64,000 bases of DNA from Marinobacter similis. Lineage in GTDB: Bacteria; Pseudomonadota; Gammaproteobacteria; Pseudomonadales; Oleiphilaceae. The position numbers and the translations under genes were made by a program. The notes under the pieces were generated by a model that searched no databases, had not been told where the DNA came from, and saw only the letters and a list, made by a program, of their open reading frames with translations. Location: the NCBI RefSeq assembly GCF_000830985.1, contig NZ_CP007151.1:3534001-3598000 (forward strand), read 5' to 3'. Shown one piece after another: positions 19,163 to 31,675 of the stretch (positions are counted from its first letter, which is position 1; each line of letters begins with the position of its first letter).

Positions 19163-20224
19163 CTAACCGGCCCGGCGCATCAGGATGGCGCCGGCCGCCG
19201 CGTTGATGGCAATCGGGATCAGTACCGCCAGCATCGGGTTAAAGCCATACACCAGACTCATCGGCCCGAGCAGATCCTGCATGTACTTGAACAGCAGGCC
19301 CACCAGTAAGCCGGTGAATACCCGGAACCCCATGGTCACCGACCGCAGCGGGCCGAAAATAAAGGAAATCGCCACCAGCACCATCACCCCGGTACCTAAA
19401 GGCATCAGTGTCTTTTTCCAGAATGCCAGCCAGTACCGCGACGCGTTCAGATCCTGCTCTTCCAGGTAACTGGCATAGGTGTACAGGCCAGACATGGAGA
19501 GGTTCTCCGGCTTTACGATCAGCACGCTCAGCACCTGGGGCGACAGCCCGGTTTCCCAACGCATGGACTGTTCCGTTTCCAGCGCTGTTCCCTCATTTTC
19601 AAGAAGGGTTCTGCGGACATCCTCCAGGCGCCAGTGATCGCCCTGGAATATGCCGCGCTTGGCAAAGCTGGCCGACTGCAGCTCCCGCTCCTCGTTGAAC
19701 CGGAACAGTGACACGCCGTGTAGCACGCCATTGGGCTGCACCGCATTGAGGTGGATAAAGACATCGCCTTCCCGGTGCCAGACCCCGGTGGCGGAGGCTA
19801 CATTGCTGCCGGCGCCGAGCGCCACCGCTTTCTCGCTTTGCGCAAGACGTTCAGCCGGCGGCGCTACGTATTCGCCGATGAGCACACCCAGAACCACAAC
19901 CACCAGCGCCGGCTTCATGGCCGACCAGACAATGCGCTTCAGGGAAACACCGGCGGCCCGGATCACCGTCAGTTCAGACGAACTGGCCATGGAGCCAAGC
20001 CCCACCAGGCAACCCATAAAGGCGCCCAACGGCAGGTAATCGTAGATGCGCCGTGGCAAGGTCAGGGCCACGTACCAGAGTGCTTCCAGGGTCTGATAGT
20101 TGTTGCGGGTGTCTTCCAGCTCGGCGATGAACCCGAAGATCAGGTCCAGCGACAACACCACCACCATGACCAGAAACATGGCACCGCCAACGGTGCGCAT
20201 GACATAACCGTCAATCCTACGCAT
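19163..20224 (-). CDS. lptG: LPS export ABC transporter permease LptG
   Basis: Inner membrane permease that, with LptF and the LptB ATPase, extracts LPS and passes it to LptC. The 353 residues show six membrane helices: one near the N-terminus, two around 60-120, and three after about 275, flanking a periplasmic beta-jellyroll domain (about 125-265). The segment SSSELTVIRAAGVSLKRI is the coupling-helix region for LptB. The start overlaps the lptF stop by eight bases, so the two are co-translated. Confidence 0.95.
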   Translation of the reverse strand: MRRIDGYVMRTVGGAMFLVMVVVLSLDLIFGFIAELEDTRNNYQTLEALWYVALTLPRRIYDYLPLGAFMGCLVGLGSMASSSELTVIRAAGVSLKRIVWSAMKPALVVVVLGVLIGEYVAPPAERLAQSEKAVALGAGSNVASATGVWHREGDVFIHLNAVQPNGVLHGVSLFRFNEERELQSASFAKRGIFQGDHWRLEDVRRTLLENEGTALETEQSMRWETGLSPQVLSVLIVKPENLSMSGLYTYASYLEEQDLNASRYWLAFWKKTLMPLGTGVMVLVAISFIFGPLRSVTMGFRVFTGLLVGLLFKYMQDLLGPMSLVYGFNPMLAVLIPIAINAAAGAILMRRAG

Positions 20225-21319
20225 GGGTGCGCGCCTCCTTCAGTGCCCTGCGCTTATGCAGCCACGCCGGTCCAAATTGCAGCCAGAGCCCAAACGACAG
20301 GAACAGGGCGTGCACCCAGAGCATACCGATCCACTCCGGCACCTTGCCATCGGCGAGGGCATCCCGGGCGACGATCAGAAGCCCCAGGTAGGTGATGTAC
20401 ACCAGCATCGCCGGCAGCAGATGAAAGAACCGGCCCTGGCGTGGATTGACCCGGCTCAGGCGAACCGCCAGCAGGGTCACGATGGGCACAATCAAGGGCA
20501 GCGAGAAGCGCCAATGCAGAAGCGCTCGATCCTCAAGGTTGTCGGACTTCATCAAGGCCAGGGTGCTGAGCCCTTCCTCCAGCTCCCGGGTGCCTTTTTC
20601 CCCGCTCTCGATTTTCAGACCGTAGCTTCGAAGCCGGTGACGTTGTAATCCAGTCGGCCGGCCTCGCCGTTAAAACGGCCTCCTTCTTCCAGAATCAGGA
20701 ACCGGCTACCAGTCTCGCGATCGATCAGCTGGGATCCGGAATTGGCGGTGAAGATCGTAATACCCTCGCCGTCCTTGCCGTACTCCGCAATGAATACGCC
20801 GCGCAACTCCCGTTTGTCGTCGCTGAGGCCTTCGGTATAGGTCACCCGGTTACCGGCACTGAAATCCTGAAAACGACCGGGCGCCAGCATTTCAAATTCG
20901 GTAGCCTGGCGCTGCTCGTTGAAGATCTGCTCCACCTGCTTCATGCCCCAGGGCGATACATACAGGCTCATGGCTCCGACCACGACCATCACCGGCAGGC
21001 TGCCGAGCAGGGTTTTGGTCAGTAGTTGCCGGTCACTCACGCCACAGGCAAACAACACCGTCATTTCGCTTTCAAGGTACATGCGCCCGTACGCCAGCAG
21101 AATGCCAATGAACAGGCCCAGAGGCAGGATCAGTTCAAGGAAGCCGGGAAAACGGAACGCCATGATCGAGAACAGCACATCAGCAGCGATCTCGCCTTCC
21201 GCGGCGCTGCCCAGGTACTTCAGGAACCGGCCGCTCATGAACACCAGCAAAAGAATGCCGGAGACGGCCACCATACTGATCATCACCTGGCGAATTAGAT
21301 AACGGAAAATAATGGTCAA
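20217..21319 (-). CDS. lptF: LPS export ABC transporter permease LptF, one frame break
   Basis: Partner permease of LptG. Restored length is about 367 residues with the same six-helix plus periplasmic-domain plan: MTIIFRYLIRQVMISMVAV start, ESEMTVLFACGVSDRQL coupling region, periplasmic domain with RFQDFSAGNRVTY, and C-terminal helices beginning LHWRFSLPLIVPIVTLLAVRLS. The frame breaks near 20625 (minus strand TTCGAAGCTACGG, expected GAAGGC), after NVTGFE; adding one G joins both parts into an uninterrupted protein. A promoter candidate lies about 55 bp upstream. It is divergent from pepA. Confidence 0.92.
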
Positions 21320-21373
21320 AAGGATCTCTCTGCCGGTGCCGGTAAATCATGGAGGAAACAGGTAACTGCGCGT

Positions 21374-21403
21374 ATTCTATGTAACCTTCGGGCCGAATGA
21401 CAG
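21374..21403 (-). promoter_or_regulatory. Candidate promoter for lptFG
   Basis: On the minus strand CTGTCA (21403-21398) and TAGAAT (21379-21374) with an 18-bp spacer. It lies in the 247-bp gap between divergent lptF and pepA and points toward lptF. Otherwise I see nothing definite in this gap. Confidence 0.4.
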
Positions 21404-21566
21404 AGTCGGAACGATACAGACGGCCCCGGCCCGTGACTCTCGAACAACTCTGGCGTAAGTAGCCCCATGGCTTGATAAATGCGCGGCCGGCCCCAATGCT
21501 AGACTAGATCGGAAATCGCTTCCGCCTTCGGCGGTGAGTTCTTCAAAAGAATCAACAGGAGTTGCC

Positions 21567-23044
<1,478 letters not shown>

Positions 23045-23058
<14 letters not shown>

Positions 23059-23557
23059 CACCGACGGACACCCGGAGCCGGGCAGCACCGCTGCCCGGGC
23101 CTCCGGACAGAGCGACGCCAATCAACGCTACTGGTTCCACATCCTGGCCCAGAACACGCCCGCTGCCCGCAACCTGCACGCCGCCAAACTGGTGGACAAG
23201 GCCTGGCAACAAGGCGATCGCGTCTGTGTGGTCTGCGATACCATGCAGCACGCTCAGGAATTGGACGACCTGCTCTGGAACTTCAGTCCGGATGCGTTCA
23301 TCCCACACAGCTTAATACCCGATTCCGCCACTACCTGTCCCGAGCCCGTTGGCATTCTCCTGTGCCCACCTGTGGCCGAGGACTGGGACACCGTGGTCAT
23401 ATTGTCTGCCACCCTGCCGGCCGACGCCGACCGCTTCAAACGTCTTGCCCTGGTCGCCCATAACGACCCAGCGGTTCTGAACCAGGCACGATCACACTTC
23501 AAGCAGCTTCGGGCCCTCGGTATCGAACCGAAAGTCCACGATCAACGAAAGCGCTGA
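23045..23557 (+). CDS. holC: DNA polymerase III chi subunit
   Basis: Chi links the clamp loader (through psi) to single-strand binding protein. The 170-residue product has the chi core with YWFHILAQNTPAARNLHAAKLVDKAWQQGDRV, LDDLLWNFSPDAFIPHSL, and a C-terminal FKQLRALGIEPKVHDQ. The first ~28 residues are polar and not conserved, so a later start is possible, but no better candidate is seen. It overlaps the end of pepA and precedes valS by 86 bp, the pseudomonad order pepA-holC-valS. Confidence 0.9.
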
Positions 23558-23559
23558 GG

Positions 23560-23589
23560 TTCGCCGCAAACAAGGCGACCATGTATAAT
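23560..23589 (+). promoter_or_regulatory. Candidate promoter for valS
   Basis: A perfect TATAAT (23584-23589) preceded by TG at 23582-23583, with a weak -35 (TTCGCC at 23560) at 18 bp. It lies 54 bp upstream of the valS ATG, just after holC. Confidence 0.45.
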
Positions 23590-23643
23590 CGTGCGTCCTG
23601 AATTTTCCCTTGCGAACTAACCAACGGTCACCTGCAGATACCC

Positions 23644-26495
23644 ATGGAAAAAACCTACCAGCCAGAAAATATCGAGCGCCAGTGGTACGAAAACTGGGAA
23701 GCCAAGGGCTATTTCCGCCCCACCGGTGAAGGCGAGTCCTACAGCATCGCCATTCCGCCACCCAACGTTACCGGCAGCCTGCATATGGGCCACGCGTTCC
23801 AGCACACGATCATGGACACGCTCACCCGGTATAAGCGCATGCAGGGCCACAACACGCTTTGGCAGGTAGGCACCGACCATGCCGGCATCGCCACCCAGAT
23901 GGTGGTGGAGCGCAAGCTGGCCGCAGAAGAGGAAAAGACCCGCCACGACCTGGGCCGCGACGAGTTCATCAAGCGGATCTGGGACTGGAAGGAAGAATCC
24001 GGCGGCACCATCACCCGCCAGATGCGCCGCTTGGGCAACTCGGTCGACTGGGACCACGAACGCTTCACCATGGACGATGGCTTCTACAAGGCCGTTCAGG
24101 AAGTCTTCATTCGCCTGTATGACGAAGGCCTGGTGTACCGCGGCAAGCGCCTGGTGAACTGGGACCCGAAACTGCACACCGCCATTTCCGACCTGGAAGT
24201 GGAGAACAAGGAAGAAAAGGGCTTTTTCTGGCACCTGCGTTACCCGCTGGCTGACGGCGCCAAGACTCAGGACGGCAAGGACTATGTGGTGGTCGCCACC
24301 ACCCGCCCGGAAACCATGCTGGGCGATACCGCCGTTGCCGTACACCCGGACGACGAGCGCTATCAGCACCTGATCGGCAAGCACGTGCTGCTGCCGCTGG
24401 TGAATCGCCGGATTGCCATTGTTGCCGACCACCACGCCGATCCGGAAAAAGGCAGCGGGTGCGTCAAGATTACCCCGGCCCACGACTTCAACGACTACGC
24501 CGTGGGCAAGCGCAACGAACTGCCGATGATCAACGTGATGACCCAGGACGCCAACATCCGGGACGTCGCCGAGGTGTTCAATTCCGACGGCACCGAGAAC
24601 ACCGATATCGACGGCCAGTTGCCGACTGCCTACGCCGGCCTGACCCGCGAGGCAGCCCGCAAGGCTATCGTGGCCGACCTGAACGACGCCGGCCTGCTTG
24701 AACGGGAAGAAGACCACGTTCTGAGTGTTCCCCGGGGTGACCGTTCCGGACTGATCATCGAGCCGATGCTGACCGACCAATGGTTTGCCGACGCCAAGAC
24801 CCTGGCCAAGCCCGCTATTGAAGCGGTCGAAGACGGCCGTATCCAGTTCGTGCCCAAGCAGTACGAGAACATGTACTTCTCCTGGATGCGTGACATCCAG
24901 GACTGGTGCATTTCCCGCCAGCTCTGGTGGGGCCACCGAATCCCGGCCTGGTACGACGCCGAGGGCAACATCTACGTTGGCCGCAGCGAAGAAGAGGTAC
25001 GCCAGAAGCACAGCCTCGACAGTGACCTGGAACTGTCCCAGGACGCCGACGTGCTGGACACCTGGTTCAGCTCCGCGCTGTGGACCTTCGGTACCCTGGG
25101 CTGGCCCGAGATCACTGAACGCCTGAAGCAGTTCCATCCCACCGATGTGCTGGTCACCGGCTTCGACATTATCTTCTTCTGGGTTGCCCGGATGATCATG
25201 ATGACCATGCACTTCATGAAGAACGAAGACGGCACGCCGCAGGTGCCCTTCCACACCGTGTACGTCACCGGCCTGATCCGCGACGAGCACGGCGACAAGA
25301 TGTCCAAGTCCAAGGGCAACGTGATTGACCCGCTGGACATGATCGACGGCATCGGTCTGGACGACCTGCTGGAGAAGCGCACCGGTAACCTGATGCAGCC
25401 GAAACTGGCTGAGAAGATTGGCAAACGCACCCAGAAGGAATTCCCCGAAGGCATCACCGCCCACGGTACCGACGCCCTGCGCTTTACCCTGGCAGCCATG
25501 GCGACCACCGGCCGTGACATCAACTGGGACATGAAGCGCCTCGAAGGCTACCGCAACTTCTGCAACAAGCTTTGGAACGCCGCGCGCTATGTGCTGATGA
25601 ACACCGAAGGCGAAGACTGCGGTGTGAATGACGAGCCCGTCGAGCTGTCCCTGGCAGACCGCTGGATCATCAGCGAGCTGCAGACCTGCGAGCAGGAGGT
25701 GATTCGTCACCTGGACCAATACCGCTTCGATCTGGCCGCCTACGCGCTGTACGAGTTCATCTGGAATGAATACTGCGACTGGTACCTGGAACTGTCCAAA
25801 CCGGTACTCAGCGATGACAGCGCCAGCGCCGAAGCCAAGCGTGGCACGCGCCGCACCCTGGTTCGCGTGCTGGAAGCCGTGCTGCGGGTCGCGCACCCGA
25901 TCATGCCGTTCATCACCGAGGAAATCTGGCAGCGGATCGCCCCGCTGGCGGGCAAATCCGGCGACAGCATCATGCTGCAGCCCTACCCGCAACCGGACAG
26001 TGGCAAGCAGGACAGCGCCATCACCGCCGATATCGAGTGGCTCAAAGGCGTGATTCTGGCCGTGCGCAACATCCGCGGCGAGATGAACATCTCCCCGGCC
26101 AAGAAAGTACCGGTGCTGCTGCGTGGCCAGAGTGCCGACGACAAACGCCGTATGGACGACAACCGCCAGTTCCTTGCGTCTCTGGCCAAGCTGGACAGCT
26201 TGGACTGGTTTGACGGTGATAAAGCCCCGATGTCCGCCACTCAACTGGTTGGTGAGATGGAAGTACTGGTACCCATGGCCGGTCTGATTGATAAGGACGC
26301 TGAGCTCAAGCGCCTGGACAAGGAACTGGAGCGACTGCAGAAAGAAATCGGACGTCTGGAAGGCAAGCTGGGCAATGAGAAGTTTACCGCCAAGCGCCCG
26401 CCGAAGTGGTGGAGAAAGAACAGGAAAAGCTCCGGGATGCCCAGGGCAGCCTGTCCCGTCTCAGTGAGCAACGGGCCGACATCGAGGCCATGTAA
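23644..26495 (+). CDS. valS: Valyl-tRNA synthetase, one frame break near the 3' end
   Basis: Class I synthetase that charges and edits tRNA-Val. Restored length is 950 residues. The HIGH-type motif is [12 protein letters not shown] (~39-50), the editing domain has [22 protein letters not shown] appears as [10 protein letters not shown], and the C-terminal coiled coil begins [19 protein letters not shown]. Near 26394 one G is missing (CCAAGCGCCCG, expected AAGGCG). As written, the frame then runs straight through into panE and looks like a 1,249-residue fusion. With the base restored, valS ends at 26493-26495, four bases before panE. Confidence 0.95.
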
Positions 26496-26499
26496 CGGC

Positions 26500-27393
26500 A
26501 TGATTGCCATTCTTGGCGCAGGGGCAATGGGGCGGCTATGGGCCGCCTCATTGCCCGCTGATGATCCCGTCTTCATTGCCCGCCCTGGGCAGAGCCCCGG
26601 CACACCCCTCAGCTACAACTTTCTCGCCCTGGACGGCAGCGAACGCACGGTCACCGTGCCCTGGCTTGCACCCTCACAGGTCCCTGAGCTGGTTTTGGTT
26701 ACCACCAAAGCAGGCGACACCCTGACGGCCCTGGAGGCCATTGCCGAGTCCCTGCCGCCCACCGTGCCTATCGTGTTGTTCCAGAATGGTCTGGGTAGCC
26801 AGCAACAAGTTGCCGCGCGCTGGCCGGAGCGACCCGTTCTGGCCGCCAGTACCACCGAGGGCGCCAACCGGCCGTCGTCTGACCGGGTTGTACATGCCGG
26901 TGCCGGCGCCACCTGGCTGGGCCCAATGACCGCCCCGGCCAATGCGATCCTGGCGGAATGCACGACGGCGCTCGCCAGCAGCGGACTCACCGTGCATGCT
27001 GAATCAGACATCCTCGGTCGGCTGTGGCAGAAGCTGGTGATCAACGCCGGTATCAACCCATTCACCGCTCTGCTCGACTGCCCCAACGGCGATATTCTTC
27101 ACGCCGACCTGTTCCTGAACCACATTGATGGCCTGTGCGAGGAAATCGCCACCCTGATGGAGGCGGCTGGCCAGCCACGGCAAACACCGGCAACCTTGAG
27201 AGAACGCATCGAAACTATTGCCCGCAATACCGCTCGCAATACCTCGTCCATGCGCAGCGACGTGCAGAACGGACGCGCCACTGAAGTTGATTACATCAAC
27301 GGCTTCCTGGTGAGGCTGGGCCAATCCAAAGGAATTGCCACACCGGTGAACCAAATGTTAGCGGAGCGGGTACATCAACTGTCACTAAACTAA
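26500..27393 (+). CDS. panE: Ketopantoate reductase family protein
   Basis: Reduces 2-dehydropantoate to pantoate with NADPH in pantothenate and CoA synthesis. The 297-residue product has the Rossmann start [18 protein letters not shown], the TTKAGDT and FQNGLGS loops of the family, the conserved [16 protein letters not shown] (active-site Lys and Asn) and [11 protein letters not shown] near the C-terminus. The ATG at 26500 starts exactly at the Rossmann strand. It follows valS at four bases and so is probably cotranscribed with it. The apparent in-frame join to valS is an artefact (see valS). Confidence 0.9.
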   Translation: MIAILGAGAMGRLWAASLPADDPVFIARPGQSPGTPLSYNFLALDGSERTVTVPWLAPSQVPELVLVTTKAGDTLTALEAIAESLPPTVPIVLFQNGLGSQQQVAARWPERPVLAASTTEGANRPSSDRVVHAGAGATWLGPMTAPANAILAECTTALASSGLTVHAESDILGRLWQKLVINAGINPFTALLDCPNGDILHADLFLNHIDGLCEEIATLMEAAGQPRQTPATLRERIETIARNTARNTSSMRSDVQNGRATEVDYINGFLVRLGQSKGIATPVNQMLAERVHQLSLN

Positions 27394-27406
27394 CAGGAGT
27401 AAGCCC

Positions 27407-27963
27407 ATGGGCAATCGCCTTTCGAAGATCTACACCCGAACCGGAGACGATGGCTCAACCGGCCTGGCCGATGGCAACCGAATTGCCAAGAATGCCCAAC
27501 GGGTTGATGCCATGGGCACCGCCGACGAGCTGAACTGCCACGTCGGCCTGCTGATCGAAACCCTCGACAGCGACGATGAGTTGATTGAAAGCCTGCGGCG
27601 AATCCAGCATCACCTGTTCGATCTGGGCGGTGAATTTGCCATTCCAGGCAGCACCGTGATTGGTGAGGATCATATCAACTGGCTGGAACAGACCCTGGAC
27701 ACCTACAACGAGGGCCTGCCACCGCTGAAAAACTTCGTGCTGCCCGGTGGCTCGCCGGCCGCTGCCCAGTGTCACCTTGCCCGAGCCGTGTGCCGCCGTG
27801 CCGAGCGCATCGTGGTTGCCCTGGGGCACGAGGATTCCATCAACACCGCATCCCGGCACTACCTGAACCGGCTCTCGGACTTGCTGTTCGTTGTCGCCCG
27901 GGTTTTGGCACGACGGGAAAACGGGGAAGAGATTTTGTGGGAACAAAAAAATCCGGCCTTTAA
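27407..27963 (+). CDS. pduO: PduO-type cob(I)alamin adenosyltransferase, 3' end uncertain
   Basis: Adenosylates cob(I)alamin with ATP to give coenzyme B12. The N-terminus SKIYTRTGDDGSTGLADGNR is the ATP-binding motif of the family; MGTADELNCHVGLL and the C-terminal CRRAERIVVALG and YLNRLSDLLFVVAR helices are typical. As written, the frame continues past the terminator hairpin to 28057, overlapping the chemoreceptor gene. If the A7 run at 27945-27951 is one base short, translation ends at TAA 27961-27963, giving about 185 residues, the normal size. I give that end. The ribosome site AACAGGAG lies upstream. Confidence 0.88.
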
Positions 27964-27976
27964 GGCCGGATTTTTT
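27945..27976. terminator. Bidirectional intrinsic terminator
   Basis: AAAAAAATCCGGCC, loop TTTA, then AGGCCGGATTTTTT. It separates the convergent adenosyltransferase and chemoreceptor genes and serves both strands. The proposed adenosyltransferase stop codon lies in its loop. Confidence 0.88.
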
Positions 27977-27991
27977 CTTGCAGCAGTTAAC

Positions 27992-30022
27992 TTATACCTT
28001 GAACGCTTCCACCAGGCGCTGCAGCGAAGCGGTCAGCTCCGACATCTCCCGGGATGAGCCCAGGGTTTCCTCGGCGTTCGCCGCCGTTGTCTGACCCAGC
28101 TCACCGATCTGTTCAACGCTGGCGTTTACATCTTTGGCGACCGCTGACTGCTCTTCCGCCGCTTGCGCGATCTGATGACTCATGTCCACGATGGTCGAAA
28201 TGCCACGGGCAATGCGATCAAGCGCCTCGGTGACCTCGCCGGACTTGGTCACGGTTTTCTCGGTCACATCCCGGCTGTTGGTCATCGCCGACACTGCGTC
28301 CTTCACGCCGCTCTGCAGGCGCGAGATCATACCCTCGATTTCTTCCGTGGATTTATGAGTACGTTGAGACAGTGACCGGACCTCGTCGGCAACCACCGCG
28401 AAACCTCGACCCTGTTCACCCGCCCGGGCTGCCTCAATGGCCGCGTTCAACGCCAGCAGATTGGTCTGCTCGGCAATAGCCTTGATCTCTACCAATACCT
28501 GGCTGATGTTATCGCTATCGTGGCTAACCCGGTTGATGACATCAACCGCTCCGGAAATCTCTGTCGCCAATCGATTGATGGTTTCGACGGTGTCGGCCAC
28601 TACTTTACGTCCGGTCTCGGTATCGCTTTCCGCGGTACCGGCGCTGTCTGCTACGCGATGGGCGCTTTCAGTCACTTCGTTAACCGCGCTCACCATCTGG
28701 TTCATGGCTTCATTGATCTGGCCACTCTCCTCCATCTGACGCGCCACCGCGCTGCTGTTGGCTGCGGCGGTATCGTTCACCCGACTCGCCTGCTGGTCGA
28801 CGTCGCCGGTGGTGCGGCTGACCGAGCGGATCAGCTCCGCAATGCGGTCGGTCATGCTGTTAAATTCGTCAGTCAGCTCGCCCAGTTCATCCCGATTACG
28901 CAACTGGATGTGGGTGGTCATATCGCCCGCCGCCACATTCCGGGCCGCCTCGGTAAAGCGGTTGATGGCGTTGCGCACCGACATGAAGAAACCCACGTAC
29001 AGGTAGACCACCACCAGCAGGATCGCGATCAGAGCTACCACGATCAGCCGACGCTGATTGACCTCTTGCTCCAGACGCGAGGACAGATTGGCCTCTACCA
29101 CATTAAAGATGGCCAGTGACAGCTCGTCGTAGCTATCAAGCTGTGCACGAATCCGGCTGTCGTATTGCTGCCAGGGCATTTCAAGGCGCATGGGTGAAAT
29201 CACATTCAGCTCAAGCAGGTCGCGCACTACAATCAGGCTCTCATTTACCTGATCGATGCTGTTGCCGGCTTCTTCGGATAACTGGCCAGAAGCCTCGGAG
29301 GCCACCGACAACGCCGGTTCAAGCAGGGAGGCACGGTTGGTCAGGCGATCATAGATACTGTTCAGCACCTCGCTCAGGGCGTAACCGACCTGGCCTTCCA
29401 CCAAGGCGAAGCTGCCGTAGGACCGAGCCTGGCCGATGACACTGCGAGCTTCTGGCAGCGCCTCGCGGACCAGTCCCAGCAGTAACTGGTTCTGTCGGGA
29501 GGAGTCCTGCCCCAGGCCGGAGATTTCAACGGTGGCCGGTAGCAACGCCACCACTTTCTGGACGAATTCCTGATAGTACTTGAACTGGGCATCGATGTTG
29601 CCCTGGTAATTATCATCGGCGCGCAGGGCTTCCCAATCCTGCTGGAGAGCCGTCACCTGCTCTGCCCAGGAACCGGATGCATCAAACGACCGCTCTTCCG
29701 CCAGCAACGATTCAAAAATCGCGTCGACGGTGTCAGCCGCCTCTTCAGAGGCAGCGATCAGTTCGTCTTTGTTCTTGAGGATGCCGGGGGCACGGTAATC
29801 CCGATACGCCATGGTAGAAGAGAGTAATTGCTCGGCGTTACGCAACTGCTCAAGGCCCTCGACGCCGCGGGTCATGGTCTGCACGGATTGATTCAGCTGA
29901 GACATGACCAGCCAGGACAGCCCACCGATGGGTAACAGGAAAAGAATGCTGATCAGGCTGAATTTATACACCATCGGCAGCCGGTTCATCAGTGCTATGG
30001 CGGGATAAATTAGATGCTTCAT
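27992..30022 (-). CDS. Methyl-accepting chemotaxis protein
   Basis: Transmembrane chemoreceptor of about 676 residues. TM1 is at about 18-42 ([20 protein letters not shown]). A long periplasmic sensor (about 43-325), mostly helical with acidic residues, follows; it resembles the helical-bundle type, ligand not predictable. TM2 is at about 328-350 ([19 protein letters not shown]). A HAMP domain ([18 protein letters not shown]) leads to the signalling domain with the invariant tip [20 protein letters not shown] and [18 protein letters not shown]. The ATG at 30022 has AAGAAGAG upstream and is preferred over an in-frame GTG two codons earlier. It stands alone; no che genes are near. Confidence 0.94.
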   Translation of the reverse strand: MKHLIYPAIALMNRLPMVYKFSLISILFLLPIGGLSWLVMSQLNQSVQTMTRGVEGLEQLRNAEQLLSSTMAYRDYRAPGILKNKDELIAASEEAADTVDAIFESLLAEERSFDASGSWAEQVTALQQDWEALRADDNYQGNIDAQFKYYQEFVQKVVALLPATVEISGLGQDSSRQNQLLLGLVREALPEARSVIGQARSYGSFALVEGQVGYALSEVLNSIYDRLTNRASLLEPALSVASEASGQLSEEAGNSIDQVNESLIVVRDLLELNVISPMRLEMPWQQYDSRIRAQLDSYDELSLAIFNVVEANLSSRLEQEVNQRRLIVVALIAILLVVVYLYVGFFMSVRNAINRFTEAARNVAAGDMTTHIQLRNRDELGELTDEFNSMTDRIAELIRSVSRTTGDVDQQASRVNDTAAANSSAVARQMEESGQINEAMNQMVSAVNEVTESAHRVADSAGTAESDTETGRKVVADTVETINRLATEISGAVDVINRVSHDSDNISQVLVEIKAIAEQTNLLALNAAIEAARAGEQGRGFAVVADEVRSLSQRTHKSTEEIEGMISRLQSGVKDAVSAMTNSRDVTEKTVTKSGEVTEALDRIARGISTIVDMSHQIAQAAEEQSAVAKDVNASVEQIGELGQTTAANAEETLGSSREMSELTASLQRLVEAFKV

Positions 30023-30148
30023 GGTCACTCTTCTTGTTGGCCGTTCAACAAATGAACGTTGATTCTTGCTTATTATTATCGCCTAAGGCTTTAAAAACTT
30101 GAGCGTTATTTGTTGTATTAAATTGTTATGTCTTTGACCTCACTGCCA

Positions 30149-31033
30149 TTAGACGATGCCAAAAATGACCAGCAGCGCCAGCGCACAGATCCAGACCAGC
30201 ATGCTGCGGTTCAGCAAATCACGGATGGCACTCAGGCTTCGGCCGCCGAAATCGGCCCATTCCTCCGGGTGCATCTGGGAGAACCGATTCGGATCCAGCG
30301 CATACCCGGTTAACGACCCATTGGCGGAAATCATGAGGGTGTCTGCAACATTTTTGTGCAATCGCCCCGCCCCATCCGGTGATTCTCTGAGCCAGCCGGC
30401 CAGATCCCCCGCAATCCCGAAGGTCACCGACAACAACCGCACCGGAATCCAGGCCAGAATCTCCGCATAGCGTTGAAACCGCGGCCGCGCTGCTGCCCGT
30501 GGCCACTGTTCAGCCAAGGCCACCATGCCCCTGGCCAAGACCGCCAACCCTATGCCACCCACCACATACCAGAAGGCAACCAGGAAAAAGCGCTGAAAGA
30601 CGGTGACCATGAACACCCGCGCCACCGAAAGATGCAAGGCATCCGGTGACAAGGCTGCACCCCGCTCTTCGGCTGGCAGGCGATCTTCAACATTGCGCCA
30701 GGCAGCCTGCATATCACCCCTGCGCCAGGACATCGAGTAAGCACGAAGCACGGTGTTCCAGCCCGGAGCGCCCATCAACAGCACCAGAATCAGGATTTCC
30801 AATGGGTAGCCCGCAATTTGCCAGCCAATCGCGTCCAGCGCGAAAATACCCAGCCCTGCCACCAGCGCGCAGGCAACCAGCATCAGGCCGGCACCAATGC
30901 CGGACTCGTGCCCGGCTTTTACTATGTCGGCGCGGTGAAACCAGTGCCGCCAGAGTGTTTCACCAGACAGCCGGTTGGCGGTATCGAGCTGGCGTCGAAT
31001 CAGGTAGGCAAGCAGAAAAACGATCAAAACCAT
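30149..31033 (-). CDS. ampE: AmpE-like inner membrane protein
   Basis: AmpE is a membrane protein encoded with AmpD and linked to beta-lactamase induction in enterobacteria and pseudomonads; its biochemical role is not settled. The 294-residue product has the N-terminal MVLIVFLLAYLIRRQLDTAN, several hydrophobic helices, the family segment EDRLPAEERGAALSPDALHL and FVVAFWYVVGG-type helix, and a C-terminal LLNRSMLVWICALALLV. It begins six bases after the ampD stop, so the pair is co-translated. No ampC or ampR gene lies in the window. Confidence 0.85.
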   Translation of the reverse strand: MVLIVFLLAYLIRRQLDTANRLSGETLWRHWFHRADIVKAGHESGIGAGLMLVACALVAGLGIFALDAIGWQIAGYPLEILILVLLMGAPGWNTVLRAYSMSWRRGDMQAAWRNVEDRLPAEERGAALSPDALHLSVARVFMVTVFQRFFLVAFWYVVGGIGLAVLARGMVALAEQWPRAAARPRFQRYAEILAWIPVRLLSVTFGIAGDLAGWLRESPDGAGRLHKNVADTLMISANGSLTGYALDPNRFSQMHPEEWADFGGRSLSAIRDLLNRSMLVWICALALLVIFGIV

Positions 31034-31039
31034 GAAGCG

Positions 31040-31660
31040 TCACTCCCCGGCGACTGCAGCGTTAGCCAGCACGGCACGAAAATGGGACCAGTCGAAGGCC
31101 GGACCTGGATCGGTCTTGCGGCCCGGGGCAATGTCGCAATGCCCGGTCAGGCGCTCCGACGTGATTGCAGGCCAGGCCGTCATGATCAAGTGAGCCGTGG
31201 CGGCCAACTGACGATACTGGTCTTCGGTGTAGGGCACGTCGTCGGCGCCCTCAAGTTCGATGCCAATGGAGAAATCATTGCACTCTTCCTCGCCCTGAAA
31301 GTTGGAGCGGCCTGCGTGCCAGGCGCGATCAAGCAGGCTGACAAACTGCACCATCGAGCCATCCCGGCGAATCAGGGCATGAGCCGACACCTGCATACCG
31401 GCGATGGTTTCAAAGTAGGGATGGGCCGTGTGGTCCAGACGGTTGCAGAAGAAGTCCTCTATCTCTGGCCCGCCAAACCGACCCGGTGGCAAGCTGATAT
31501 TATGCACCACCAGTAGCGAAACCGAGGCATCATCGGGGCGTGGGCCAAAATTGGGAGAGGGACACCAGCGGGCCTCAGGAAGCTTCCCGGTCTCGCGGAC
31601 TGTGGTGATGGTTAGGTCGGAAAAGACCTGTCTGGCTGGTTCGGCGTCTGAGTGCGGCAA
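31040..31660 (-). CDS. ampD: 1,6-anhydro-N-acetylmuramyl-L-alanine amidase AmpD
   Basis: Cytosolic zinc amidase that cleaves the peptide from anhydromuropeptides during murein recycling; its loss derepresses ampC in species that have it. The 206 residues contain the amidase_2 signatures SLLVVHNISLPPG (zinc His), SAHALIRRDGSMVQFV, AWHAGRSNFQG, and LTGHCDIAPGRKTDPGPAFDW (zinc His and Asp). The first ~30 residues are longer than usual. The only start in frame is TTG at 31660; an in-frame stop lies 30 bases before it. A perfect hairpin lies 15 bp upstream (31676-31701). ampE follows directly. Confidence 0.92.
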   Translation of the reverse strand: MPHSDAEPARQVFSDLTITTVRETGKLPEARWCPSPNFGPRPDDASVSLLVVHNISLPPGRFGGPEIEDFFCNRLDHTAHPYFETIAGMQVSAHALIRRDGSMVQFVSLLDRAWHAGRSNFQGEEECNDFSIGIELEGADDVPYTEDQYRQLAATAHLIMTAWPAITSERLTGHCDIAPGRKTDPGPAFDWSHFRAVLANAAVAGE

Positions 31661-31675
31661 GGTAAATCCAAAGGT

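Noticed and set aside
23617..26244. An 875-codon open frame antisense to valS
   Set aside because: It mirrors valS codon by codon, its protein is His/Val/Gly-rich with no domain, and valS is certain. Long antisense frames are common in GC-rich genes. The same applies to those antisense to dnaE2 (3258-4598), pepA (21665-22981) and metG (46477-47613).
27964..28057. C-terminal extension of the adenosyltransferase overlapping the chemoreceptor gene
   Set aside because: It reads through a strong terminator and the antisense of the chemoreceptor's 3' end. A one-base-short A run explains it and restores a normal-length protein.
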